This document shows, one piece after another, positions 1-7,168 of a stretch of DNA of 46,527 nt; positions within the stretch are counted from its first letter, which is position 1, and each line of letters opens with the position of its first letter. Source of the stretch: an uncultured Eubacterium sp. (lineage in GTDB: Bacteria; Bacillota_A; Clostridia; Lachnospirales; Lachnospiraceae); assembly GCA_948468465.1 (NCBI GenBank), contig CAOKJJ010000012.1, forward strand, positions 1-46,527, written 5' to 3'. A program made the translations under genes and the position numbers. Below the pieces are notes generated by a model. That model was not told where the DNA came from. It ran no database searches and was given only the letters and a program-made list of their open reading frames with translations.

Positions 1-92
1 TGCGGGTGCAAAAGGCCATGGAGACCGAGTTGTCTTCCATCACCCTGGAAGATATCAGGCGGGATACAAAGGAATTAATGGATGGAAAGTAA
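1..92 (+). CDS. 3' end of an unidentified gene (partial)
   Basis: The frame starting at base 3 is open from the window edge to a TAA at 90-92 and encodes about 29 residues, ending in ELMDGK. The piece is charged and helical-looking with no motif I can assign. It lies on the same strand as the next operon but is separated from it by a promoter, so it is probably a separate transcription unit. The function is unknown. Confidence 0.45.
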   Translation, partial: RVQKAMETELSSITLEDIRRDTKELMDGK

Positions 93-151
93 TTGGAATT
101 TGGGGCTTTGGAGCATTTTTTCAAAGTCTCAAAATTTTTTTGAAAAATTTT

Positions 152-216
152 ATTGTAACTATTGACATTACAATAAGCCTGTGTTAATATCTAGTTGTAA
201 TGAAGATGTTTACAAC
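152..216. promoter_or_regulatory. Two identical dyad operators (TTGTAA-N9-TTACAA) around the macro-sirTM promoter
   Basis: Two perfect inverted repeats share one architecture. Site 1 (152-174) is ATTGTAA, 9 nt, TTACAAT, with the -35 hexamer inside its spacer. Site 2 (194-216) is GTTGTAA, 9 nt, TTACAAC, at the expected transcription start. Their centres are 42 bp apart, four helical turns, which suits cooperative repressor binding on one DNA face. The binding protein cannot be named from the sequence. Confidence 0.6.
162..190 (+). promoter_or_regulatory. Sigma-A-type promoter of the macro-sirTM operon
   Basis: A consensus -35 TTGACA (162-167), a 17-nt spacer and a -10 TAATAT (185-190) lie about 95 bp before the likely macrodomain start. 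The surrounding DNA is AT-rich and the element overlaps the paired dyads, so repression is likely. Confidence 0.65.
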
Positions 217-285
217 GAACCGATTACGAAAAGTAGGTTTTTATTATGAAGATTGAGTTTGCAAAAAATGGTGGAGGAGTTAGGA

Positions 286-1056
286 ATGGATCAAGGTGAA
301 CGGAGGAAGTTTTTGATACGGGAACTTTTGCAGGAAAATGTGCAGTACCGGGATGTGGAGATCCCGACAGGAGAAGAGGAGCAAAGACAGCTGCTCCGGG
401 GCTTGATGAATGTCCGGCTTCTCCGGAAGATCGGTAGGCAGTTCCTCAAAGTGCAGGATGAATATCTGCAGGCGGAAACGGCTGTGAAAGGGATTACGGA
501 ACTTAACGACTTAAGGCCGATGGCGGAAGGCATCTATCTCTGGCAGGGGGATATCACCACACTGCGCTGTGATGCGATTGTGAATGCAGCAAACAGCGGC
601 ATGACGGGATGTTATGTGCCAAACCACAGATGTATTGATAACTGCATTCATTCTTTCAGCGGGATACAGCTCCGCATGGAATGTGCGGAAATGATGCGGA
701 TGCAGGGGCATGAGGAAGAAACGGGGAAGGCTAAAATAACGAAAGCCTATAACCTTCCATGCAGGTATATCCTGCATACGGTGGGGCCGATCATCATCGG
801 TACTCCCACAAAGACGGACTGTGAACTATTGGCAGGGTGTTACCGTTCCTGCCTGGAGCTGGCGGCGGGAAACGGCCTGGAGAGTGTGGCGTTTTGCTGT
901 ATTTCTACCGGGGAGTTCCATTTCCCGAATGACAGGGCAGCGCAGATTGCGGTAAGCACGGTTAAGGAATTTATGGTGCAGGAAACGAGTGTAAAGAAGG
1001 TGGTTTTTAATGTTTTCAAGGATCTGGACAAAGAAATCTACAGAAAGTTACTCTGA
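286..1056 (+). CDS. Zinc-dependent macrodomain protein (protein-ADP-ribose hydrolase)
   Basis: This is a macrodomain protein of the class paired with SirTM sirtuins, expected to remove ADP-ribose from protein. An N-terminal helical stretch of about 75 residues precedes the macrodomain. That domain holds the ADP-ribose loop (DAIVNAANSGMTGCY), a Cys/His/Cys zinc-type patch in the segment GCYVPNHRCIDNC, and the second loop CISTGEFHFP. The ATG at 286 is chosen because GGAGGAG lies just upstream and the resulting N-terminus (MDQGERRKFLIREL) fits the family; a TTG at 253 is a weaker option. The 3' end overlaps sirTM by 47 bp, so the two are translationally coupled. In characterised operons these enzymes reverse SirTM ADP-ribosylation. 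Confidence 0.85.
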   Translation: MDQGERRKFLIRELLQENVQYRDVEIPTGEEEQRQLLRGLMNVRLLRKIGRQFLKVQDEYLQAETAVKGITELNDLRPMAEGIYLWQGDITTLRCDAIVNAANSGMTGCYVPNHRCIDNCIHSFSGIQLRMECAEMMRMQGHEEETGKAKITKAYNLPCRYILHTVGPIIIGTPTKTDCELLAGCYRSCLELAAGNGLESVAFCCISTGEFHFPNDRAAQIAVSTVKEFMVQETSVKKVVFNVFKDLDKEIYRKLL

Positions 1057-1882
1057 GGGCATAGGGAGACTTGCAGAGGCGGTAAAAGAGGCGGATGCTG
1101 TTGTGATCGGCGCAGGTTCCGGTTTATCCGCTTCGGCGGGGTTTACTTATTCCGGGGAGCGGTTTGAGAAATATTTTGGGGATTTTATAGCGAAATACCA
1201 TATCCGGGACATGTATTCGGGAGGATTTTATCCGTACCCTGATCTGGAGGAATACTGGGCATGGTGGAGCAGGCATATTTATTATAACCGGTATATTGAC
1301 GCCCCGGAGCCGGTCTATCCGAACTTGTATGAGGTGGTTAAGGATAAGGACTATTTTGTGCTGACAACAAATGTAGACCACCAGTTCCAGAGAGCGGGAT
1401 TTGATAAAAAACGGTTGTTTTATACCCAGGGGGATTATGGGCTGTGGCAGTGTTCCAGGCCATGCCATCAGAAGACGTATGATAATGAGGATGCGGTACA
1501 AAAGATGCTCTCGGAGCAGAAGGATATGAAGATCCCAACGGAACTGATACCGAAATGTCCCGTCTGTGGTGAGCCTATGACAATGAACCTGCGTTGTGAC
1601 GATACTTTTGTGCAGGACGAAGGCTGGTATGCGGCATCAGGGCGGTATGATGATTTTATCCGCCGACATAAAGAGACGCGCATGTTGTTTTTGGAGCTTG
1701 GGGTGGGAGGAAATACCCCGGTTATCATTAAATATCCGTTCTGGCGGATGACAGCGGCGAACCCGAAGGCTGTGTATGCCTGTATCAATTATGGAGAGGC
1801 TGTCTGCCCGAAGGATATTGAGAAACAATCCATATGCCTGAATGGGGATATAGGTGAAGTCATCAGTGATATTTTAAAGTGA
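1010..1882 (+). CDS. Class M sirtuin (SirTM-like), protein ADP-ribosyltransferase
   Basis: A Sir2-fold protein of 290 residues. It has the NAD-binding GAGSGLSASAGF (about 36-47), a TTNVDHQ motif near residue 120, and a zinc module with two Cys pairs (CSRPC and CPVC). The usual catalytic His position reads Gln (YTQGDYG), as in SirTM enzymes that ADP-ribosylate protein rather than deacetylate. AAGGTGG lies just upstream of the ATG at 1010, inside the macrodomain gene. Known SirTM operons also carry a lipoyl-carrier GcvH-like protein and a lipoate ligase; neither is present here, so the acceptor protein may be encoded elsewhere. Confidence 0.87.
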   Translation: MFSRIWTKKSTESYSEGIGRLAEAVKEADAVVIGAGSGLSASAGFTYSGERFEKYFGDFIAKYHIRDMYSGGFYPYPDLEEYWAWWSRHIYYNRYIDAPEPVYPNLYEVVKDKDYFVLTTNVDHQFQRAGFDKKRLFYTQGDYGLWQCSRPCHQKTYDNEDAVQKMLSEQKDMKIPTELIPKCPVCGEPMTMNLRCDDTFVQDEGWYAASGRYDDFIRRHKETRMLFLELGVGGNTPVIIKYPFWRMTAANPKAVYACINYGEAVCPKDIEKQSICLNGDIGEVISDILK

Positions 1883-2005
1883 ACAAGGCAAGAGTATTTT
1901 GCCAGGAAAGGTCAGTCTAGAAATATGCTGTGAATCTCCGCCGAAGATTTAAACGAAAAAGAATAAGGGATAACAGAAAGGGCGGCAGACACATAAGCTG
2001 CTTTC

Positions 2006-2034
2006 ACATAACATTTTATAACAAAATGTTACCT
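2006..2034 (+). repeat. Left inverted repeat of the EPS control region (29 bp, near-palindromic)
   Basis: ACATAACATTTT, a 5-nt core ATAAC, then AAAATGTTACCT. It is a dyad in itself, and its reverse complement matches the element at 2294-2322 at 27 of 29 positions including the asymmetric core. It could be a recombinase crossover site or a regulator operator. Confidence 0.65.
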
Positions 2035-2040
2035 TTAAGT

Positions 2041-2069
2041 ATTCTATACCAAATTTCTTTTTTTTGCAA
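2041..2069 (-). promoter_or_regulatory. Candidate minus-strand promoter inside the inverted-repeat segment
   Basis: On the minus strand TTGCAA (2064-2069), a 17-nt spacer and TAGAAT (complement of 2041-2046) form a good sigma-A pattern. It points toward sirTM in the present orientation. If the segment between the repeats were inverted, it would point into the polysaccharide locus without crossing the hairpin at 2185-2216. Confidence 0.4.
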
Positions 2070-2092
2070 CAAAAACAAGAAAAATGTATATA
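2064..2092 (+). promoter_or_regulatory. Candidate main promoter of the polysaccharide operon
   Basis: The palindromic TTGCAA (2064-2069), a 17-nt spacer and TATATA (2087-2092, in TATATAATT) form a plus-strand promoter. It shares its -35 with the divergent element. Transcripts would start near 2099 and meet two hairpins before the first gene. Confidence 0.5.
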
Positions 2093-2102
2093 ATTACCAG
2101 AT

Positions 2103-2216
2103 ACATCAAATAATATCTTGATGTTTTTGGGAAATATTGCTAATAAAATTACTGCTTCTTCGGCCGTTAGCATCTCAAGGCCGGGCCTGCTGTTTACAAA
2201 AAACAGCAGGCTTTTT
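2103..2216 (+). terminator. Leader hairpins and intrinsic terminator/attenuator
   Basis: A 7-bp hairpin (ACATCAA 2103-2109 with TTGATGT 2118-2124, then TTTT) is followed by a CGGCC/GGCCG stem (2161-2183). Directly after comes a perfect 11-bp stem (2185-2195 with 2201-2211, loop ACAAA) and a T-run at 2212-2216. The last is a textbook intrinsic terminator. It lies downstream of the candidate operon promoter, so it may attenuate the locus as well as end sirTM transcription. No antiterminator gene (LoaP or UpxY type) is seen in the window. Confidence 0.75.
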
Positions 2217-2293
2217 CTTATAAAAAAGTCTTTGTAAATCTTACTTTTTCCTTATTTTATGCGGGTTTCAGGCGTTAATCCTACATGCGTAAA

Positions 2294-2322
2294 ACATAAC
2301 ATTTTGTTATAAAATGTTATGT
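2294..2322 (-). repeat. Right inverted repeat of the EPS control region (29 bp, perfect palindrome arms)
   Basis: ACATAACATTTT, core GTTAT, AAAATGTTATGT: 12-bp perfect arms. The core is the reverse complement of the ATAAC core in the left copy, so the two elements are oppositely oriented and bracket 259 bp. The AT-rich core also contains TATAAA, so the site may overlap a weak -10. Confidence 0.65.
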
Positions 2323-2386
2323 TTTTGTATTTCTGCAAAACAAGCTCGTACGGCTATAGCAGCGGAACGGAGGGAATAAAGAAGGA

Positions 2387-2734
2387 ATGGCAAGAGAATT
2401 AGATTACGGTAAATTAGGGATGCGGATCCGGCAGGTCCGCAAGGCCAAGGGATGGTCACAAAATGAGCTGGCGGAAAAATGTGCGATCAGCATGTCTTTT
2501 CTTGGGCATATTGAGCGGGGCTCCAGGATTATGAGCCTGGAGACGTTTGTGAGCATCTGCAATGCGCTGGATACGGATGCGGATGCGTTGCTCTGGGGCA
2601 AGGCGCATCCGTCGGACGCTGTTTTGAATATGTGGAACCCGTCGGAAAAGAAAAGCGATGGGAAGGATACGGACAGCTATTCGATGTATATCAGGATCAT
2701 GAAGTCGGTGGCGGAGATTATGAATGAAACTTAG
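2387..2734 (+). CDS. XRE-family helix-turn-helix regulator
   Basis: A 115-residue protein with an N-terminal Cro/CI-type HTH at about residues 11-65: RQVRKAKGWSQNELAEKC is helix 2 to the start of the recognition helix, and SFLGHIERGSR completes it. A short C-terminal tail of about 40 residues shows no known domain. GGAGGG lies 12 nt upstream of the ATG, with a second GAAGG very close to it. It is the first gene of the polysaccharide locus, about 20 bp before the wzz-like gene, so it is a plausible local regulator. The 29-bp palindromes just upstream are candidate operators for it. Confidence 0.85.
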   Translation: MARELDYGKLGMRIRQVRKAKGWSQNELAEKCAISMSFLGHIERGSRIMSLETFVSICNALDTDADALLWGKAHPSDAVLNMWNPSEKKSDGKDTDSYSMYIRIMKSVAEIMNET

Positions 2735-2754
2735 TGTGTAAGGAGAATTTCGAA

Positions 2755-4296
2755 ATGGACAGGCAATGTTCCTGGAAAAGAACAGAAGAAATAGAGATAG
2801 ACCTTTTAGACCTGCTGCGCAGGCTGGGCGGACAGTGGAAGCGGATGCTTGCATGTGCGCTGGTGTCTGCAGTCCTGGCGGGTGCAGGGAGTTATTATTA
2901 TATTAGTAAAACCGGCGGGCAGGATCATACGGCAGAGGAGGACGCGGCGTTGGAGGCAGAGGAGGCGCAGCCTCCTGTTCCTTTGACAAAGGAGGAGCAG
3001 GAGCGCGGCGTAGCAGCGGCGCGGCAGCTGGCAAAGGAGACAGCGCAGCTGGAGGACTATGTGCAGAACTCTGCGCGGATGCAGATCGATCCTTATCATA
3101 AGAAAAGCGTGCAGCTGATGTTTCGGATTGAAGGTGCAGGCGTGTGGACGACGCAGAAGATTGTGGAAAAATATCTGGATTATCTGGCAAATGACCAGGC
3201 AGTGTCTGATATCTGCCGTATGGATCGTGCCATGGAGCAGGTGGACAGCCGTTTTTTGCCAGAGTTGTTCCAGGCGGTGCAGAAAACGAGCGGCACATAC
3301 ACAGATGAGGAAGGAAACCTGTGTTCGGGCGTGCTTTTATCGGTCGATGTGACAGGCAGGGACGAGGCTATGGCGACGGCTCTTGCGTCAGATGTGCAAA
3401 AAGCGCTGGAGGCGTACAGCCCTGCTGTAAAAAAAGCGTGCGGCAGCCATACGCTTACGCTGTTGTCCAGCGATGAAAAAGTGAGGATGGACAGCGACCT
3501 GCTGCTCTGGCAGCGGGAAAAGCGGACGCTTTTGGCCACAGACCAGGCGAATTTAAAAGCGATGACCGACGCGTTTGACGATACGCAAAAAGCGCTGTAT
3601 GCCGCCGCGGATGCAAAAACCGACGAAGGCGGGGAGCCGTCTGATGCGGATACGAAAGCCGACGAAGGCGGGGAGCCGTCTGATGCGGATACGAAAGCCG
3701 ACGAAGGCGGGGAGCTGTTTGATGCGGATATAATAGCCGGGGAAGGGTCAGACGTACAGGTAGAAGGAAGTGTCAACGTATTGTTTGTGCTGCTTGGATT
3801 GTTTGGCGGGATTTTTGTGTATGGCACAGGATATGCCTGTTGGTATCTGCTGCGTGATACTGTCAAGGGAGCGGGGGAATTTCAGTCTTATTATACGTTC
3901 CCGTTTTATGGAAGCATCTCTTTGAAAAGGAATGGAGATGCCGCACAGGGCGCTGATGAAAAGAAGCTGGCGCAGGTATTAAACCGTGTGAGGCTTTCCT
4001 GCAGGAAACGGCAGATATCCAGCATTTGCCTTGCGGCTGATTTTACGCTGGATGAAGAGGAGAAGGCGTGCCTGGAAAGCATGGCAAGCCAGCTGCGGGA
4101 ATGGGAGATCGATGTGGTGGCTGCTGAAAATGTCAGCGGAAATATTTCTGTGTGGGATGCGCTGGCGGATATCGGAAATGTCCTGATGATATGCAGGATT
4201 GGGCATACCACGCATCGGATGGTGGATGCGGCGATGGAGTTTTATGAGGAAAACGGTATTCAGGTGTTGGGCGCGGCGGCATTGGAGTGGGAATAG
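2755..4296 (+). CDS. Wzz-like polysaccharide co-polymerase with degenerate BY-kinase-like C-terminus
   Basis: A 513-residue membrane protein. After a short cytosolic N-terminus (IEIDLLDLLRRLGGQWKR, typical of Wzz domains) comes TM1 (about 31-50), a long extracytoplasmic helical region with a tandem acidic repeat near 286-330, and TM2 (about 341-367). The cytosolic C-terminus resembles the Rossmann-like BY-kinase fold by its strand pattern and the ending GIQVLGAAALEWE. It lacks a Walker A loop and the tyrosine cluster. The ATG at 2755 is preferred over GTG at 2734 because AAGGAG sits 9 nt before it. Likely role: control of chain length. A paralogue lies at 39495. Confidence 0.75.
   Translation: MDRQCSWKRTEEIEIDLLDLLRRLGGQWKRMLACALVSAVLAGAGSYYYISKTGGQDHTAEEDAALEAEEAQPPVPLTKEEQERGVAAARQLAKETAQLEDYVQNSARMQIDPYHKKSVQLMFRIEGAGVWTTQKIVEKYLDYLANDQAVSDICRMDRAMEQVDSRFLPELFQAVQKTSGTYTDEEGNLCSGVLLSVDVTGRDEAMATALASDVQKALEAYSPAVKKACGSHTLTLLSSDEKVRMDSDLLLWQREKRTLLATDQANLKAMTDAFDDTQKALYAAADAKTDEGGEPSDADTKADEGGEPSDADTKADEGGELFDADIIAGEGSDVQVEGSVNVLFVLLGLFGGIFVYGTGYACWYLLRDTVKGAGEFQSYYTFPFYGSISLKRNGDAAQGADEKKLAQVLNRVRLSCRKRQISSICLAADFTLDEEEKACLESMASQLREWEIDVVAAENVSGNISVWDALADIGNVLMICRIGHTTHRMVDAAMEFYEENGIQVLGAAALEWE
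3610..3747 (+). repeat. 39-bp in-frame tandem repeat in the wzz-like gene
   Basis: Two full 39-bp units (3643-3681 and 3682-3720) are flanked by a shortened first unit and a degenerate last one. They encode repeats of ADEGGEPSDADTK. The unit is a multiple of three, so copy number can change without a frameshift. It lies in the extracytoplasmic part just before TM2. Confidence 0.85.
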
Positions 4297-4338
4297 GCAA
4301 AAAAGGGCGCGAAATAAAATGGATAGGAAGCAGGGTTC

Positions 4339-6243
4339 ATGAAAGAAGAGGAAAAGGAGAAAAACAGAAGACAAAGGGCCTGGCTGCCCGGCGTATCCGC
4401 AGATTCCAGTATGCGGGCAAAAGCGGCGCTCTTGCTGTTATTTGATGTTCTGGCGGTTTATGTATCCAGCTTTTTTGCACTGATGATACGGTATGAGCTG
4501 AGTTTTTTTAAGATCGATCCTGTATATGTGGAGAATGGATATCGTTATCTGACTGTGAATATCGTCTGTACGGTCGTCGTATTTTACCTGTTCCGGCTCT
4601 ATACAAGCCTGTGGAAATATGCGAGTGTCCAGGAGCTTTGCAATGTCGCGTTTGCGGTTGTGATATCCGGCATCCTCCAGTATTTCGGCATCCATTGGAT
4701 GGGGATGCAGATGCCGCGCAGCTATTATGTGCTGTATATTCTGCTGCTTATGGCGATGGAGATCTGTATCCGGTTCAGCTTCCGGTTCTTCCGGTTTTTC
4801 CGAAACGAATACGGCTCTTTCAGGGACAGTACCGCGAATGTCATGGTCGTCGGAGCCGGAGATGCCGGAGCCGCGATCTTAAAAGAAATGCGGTTAAGCA
4901 AATATGTTACGCAGCAGGTGCGGTGCTTTATTGACGATAGTCCGGCAAAGCAGGGAAAGTATATCCAGGGCTGCCCGGTCGTGGGCGGGAGCAGCAGGAT
5001 TTTAGAGGCGGTACAGGAATACGGGATCCAAAAGATCATCATAGCGCTGCCGTCGGCGCCGAAAAAATCGGTGCGCAGGATTGTAGAGATCTGTCAGCAG
5101 ACAGGCTGTGAGCTGCGTATCCTGCCAGGGACTTACCAGCTGATCAACGGGGAGGTCCGCGTATCACAGCTTCGCGAGGTCAATATTGAGGACCTGCTGG
5201 GCAGGGACCAGATCCAGGTAAAGCTGGAGGAGATCTTAGGCTATGTGAAAGGGCAGACCGTCCTTGTCACAGGCGGTGGCGGCTCCATCGGCAGCGAGAT
5301 CTGCCGCCAGCTGGCAAAGCATGAGGCCGGGCGGCTTGTGATTGTGGATATTTATGAAAACAACGCGTATGAGATCCAGCAGGAGCTAAAGCATGACTAT
5401 CCGGGTTTGGATGTCGTTACGCTGATCGCTTCCGTACGCAATACCCACCGAATGCATACGATCATGGAGACGTACCATCCCACGATAGTCTATCATGCGG
5501 CGGCGCATAAGCACGTACCCTTGATGGAGGACAGCCCGAACGAGGCGATAAAAAATAATGTATTCGGCACCTTTAAGACCGCGGAAGCAGCGGGACAGCA
5601 TGGTGTGAAGCGCTTTGTGCTGATTTCCACGGACAAAGCGGTCAATCCGACGAATATCATGGGGGCGTCAAAACGCATCTGTGAGATGATCATCCAGATG
5701 CTGGACCATAAGTATGCGACGGAATTTGTGGCAGTACGTTTTGGGAATGTATTAGGCAGCAATGGTAGCGTGATTCCTTTGTTTAAAAAGCAGATTGCTG
5801 CCGGAGGTCCGGTAACGGTCACGCATCCGGATGTGATTCGCTACTTTATGACGATCCCGGAGGCGGTAGCTCTGGTGCTGCAGGCAGGCGCTTATGCGAA
5901 GGGCGGGGAGATTTTTGTGCTGGATATGGGAGAGTCGGTAAGGATTCTGGATCTGGCGAAGAATCTGATCCGTTTGTCGGGATACCGCGTCGGGGAAGAT
6001 ATTGAGATACAGTTTACCGGGCTGCGGCCAGGGGAAAAGCTTTATGAGGAACTGCTGATGGATGAGGAGGGCCTGCAGGATACGCAGAATCATCTGATAC
6101 ATATTGGGAAGCCGATTTTATTTGACGAAGAAAAGCTCCTGCATCAGCTGAAAGAGCTGAAAAAGGCGGTGGACCAGGACAGCCGGGATGTCCGCCGCAT
6201 CGTCCGGGAAATCGTCCCGACCTATACTTATCAAGGAGAATGA
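4339..6243 (+). CDS. Membrane-bound UDP-GlcNAc 4,6-dehydratase (CapD/PglF/WbpM type)
   Basis: At 634 residues it has the full length of the CapD/WbpM family: about four N-terminal membrane helices (residues about 30-150), a first Rossmann domain (VMVVGAGDAGAAIL) and a C-terminal short-chain dehydrogenase domain. The second domain has TGGGGSIGSEICRQ near residue 311 and STDKAVNPTNIMGASKR near 430-447. There the usual catalytic Tyr is Met, as expected for this family. It converts UDP-GlcNAc to a 4-keto-6-deoxy sugar nucleotide. With the aminotransferase at 15584 and the initiating transferase at 16854 it probably supplies a 4-amino-2,4,6-trideoxy first sugar. Confidence 0.92.
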   Translation: MKEEEKEKNRRQRAWLPGVSADSSMRAKAALLLLFDVLAVYVSSFFALMIRYELSFFKIDPVYVENGYRYLTVNIVCTVVVFYLFRLYTSLWKYASVQELCNVAFAVVISGILQYFGIHWMGMQMPRSYYVLYILLLMAMEICIRFSFRFFRFFRNEYGSFRDSTANVMVVGAGDAGAAILKEMRLSKYVTQQVRCFIDDSPAKQGKYIQGCPVVGGSSRILEAVQEYGIQKIIIALPSAPKKSVRRIVEICQQTGCELRILPGTYQLINGEVRVSQLREVNIEDLLGRDQIQVKLEEILGYVKGQTVLVTGGGGSIGSEICRQLAKHEAGRLVIVDIYENNAYEIQQELKHDYPGLDVVTLIASVRNTHRMHTIMETYHPTIVYHAAAHKHVPLMEDSPNEAIKNNVFGTFKTAEAAGQHGVKRFVLISTDKAVNPTNIMGASKRICEMIIQMLDHKYATEFVAVRFGNVLGSNGSVIPLFKKQIAAGGPVTVTHPDVIRYFMTIPEAVALVLQAGAYAKGGEIFVLDMGESVRILDLAKNLIRLSGYRVGEDIEIQFTGLRPGEKLYEELLMDEEGLQDTQNHLIHIGKPILFDEEKLLHQLKELKKAVDQDSRDVRRIVREIVPTYTYQGE

Positions 6244-6244
6244 C

Positions 6245-6991
6245 ATGGCTTATCCATTGGTCAGCATTATTACCGTTGCTTATAACAGTGAAAAGACCAT
6301 CGGCAAAACGATAGAGTCGGTATTGCGTCAGACATATCCAAGGCTGGAATACCTGATCATTGACGGAAATTCGAAGGACCGGACGGTGGCTGCCGCACGC
6401 AGGTATTCAGATAAATTTGCGAAAAAGGGGATTCCCTTCACGGTCATAAGCGAGCCGGATGACGGCATTTACGATGCGATGAATAAAGGGATCCGCAAAG
6501 CTTCAGGAACTTTGATCGGGATGATCAACAGCGACGACTGGTATGAGCCGGATGCGGTTTGCACAGCGGTGCAGGCATACCGCAGGGAACGGTTTGACTT
6601 GTTTTACGCGGATATCCGTATCATACGCCAGGATGGCAGCTTTTTTATCAAGCGCGCCCGGATCGGCCGGCTTGCGACGAGCAGGCATTGGAACCACCCG
6701 ACGATGTTTGTGGCAAGGCAGGCGTATGAGGAGCTGGGGGTCTATAAAAATACAGGCATCCATGACGATTTTGATCTGTTTTTGCGCTTTTGCAGGGCGG
6801 GCAGGAGGATCGTGGTCAGAAACAAGGTGCTCGCTAATTTCTGCTCCGGCGGGGCAAGCAATGCAAGATCCTTTGTGAAATGCAGGCAAAGATGTATGGA
6901 TCGTTACCGGTGTTACCGGGAGAACGGGTACAGCCGCTGGTACCTGTTTGAGTGTATCTTCATTGAGATCGTCAAATATTTGCTATGCTAA
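6245..6991 (+). CDS. Family 2 glycosyltransferase
   Basis: A GT-A enzyme of 248 residues. It shows VSIITVAYNSEKTI at the N-terminus, EYLIIDGNSKDRT for nucleotide binding, NSDDW as the DXD-type metal motif, and a C-terminal acceptor region with a basic stretch. The ATG at 6245 is chosen because AAGGAG (6233-6238) lies 6 nt upstream and the family N-terminus starts there; an upstream ATG in the same frame is inside capD. The sugar and acceptor cannot be predicted. It is followed by an unusual 14-bp tandem repeat. Confidence 0.87.
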   Translation: MAYPLVSIITVAYNSEKTIGKTIESVLRQTYPRLEYLIIDGNSKDRTVAAARRYSDKFAKKGIPFTVISEPDDGIYDAMNKGIRKASGTLIGMINSDDWYEPDAVCTAVQAYRRERFDLFYADIRIIRQDGSFFIKRARIGRLATSRHWNHPTMFVARQAYEELGVYKNTGIHDDFDLFLRFCRAGRRIVVRNKVLANFCSGGASNARSFVKCRQRCMDRYRCYRENGYSRWYLFECIFIEIVKYLLC

Positions 6992-7017
6992 AGCGTGCCG
7001 GGAAATATGAACCAAAA

Positions 7018-7157
7018 ATGCAGAATGAGAAATGCAAAATAAGAGATGCAAAATGAGAAATGCAAAATGAGAAATGCAAAATAAGAGATGCAAAATGAGA
7101 AATGCAGAATGAGAAATGCAAAATAAGAGATGCAAAATAAGAAATAAAAAATAAGAG
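7018..7157 (+). repeat. 14-bp tandem minisatellite (10 copies) in the gmhA leader
   Basis: Ten consecutive 14-bp units of the form ATGCARAATRAGAR fill 140 bp between the GT2 stop and gmhA. Variants alternate (AATGAGAA versus AATAAGAG) and the last unit is degenerate (ATAAAAAATAAGAG). The unit is not a multiple of three and no gene crosses it. The array ends 11 bp before the gmhA ATG, which has only a weak AAGAGATG as ribosome-binding site. Confidence 0.92.
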
Positions 7158-7168
7158 ATGTAATAAAT

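Larger units (their letters stand above)
1883..2386. other. 504-bp AT-rich regulatory region before the polysaccharide locus
   Basis: No convincing protein gene lies here. In order it holds an inverted repeat (2006-2034), two back-to-back promoter-like elements sharing one -35 (2041-2092), a 7-bp leader hairpin (2103-2124), a small GC hairpin plus a strong terminator-like hairpin (2161-2216), a weak further promoter-like pair (TTGTAA at 2232, TTTTAT at 2255), and the second inverted repeat (2294-2322). The arrangement suggests controlled entry of transcription into the locus downstream. Confidence 0.6.

Noticed and set aside
246..299. 17-codon frame (MKIEFAKN...) upstream of and overlapping the macrodomain start, possible leader peptide
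   Set aside because: No regulatory codon bias or attenuator hairpin is visible; it is probably leader sequence only.
1888..1904. GGCAA/TTGCC hairpin after sirTM as its terminator
   Set aside because: The stem is only 5 bp and no T-run follows; the hairpin at 2185-2216 is a far better terminator.
2006..2034. Interpretation of the palindromes as a dif/Xer chromosome resolution site
   Set aside because: Two copies occur close together in a regulatory region and the arms do not match clostridial dif sequences I know; an operator or local inversion site fits better.
3180..3866. Long minus-strand open frame (228 codons) rich in Ser/Ala
   Set aside because: It lies wholly inside the wzz-like gene, mirrors its acidic tandem repeat, and has no ribosome-binding site or recognisable domain.
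7018..7157. Tandem array considered as a CRISPR
   Set aside because: The units are 14 bp and contiguous, with no spacers and no cas genes.
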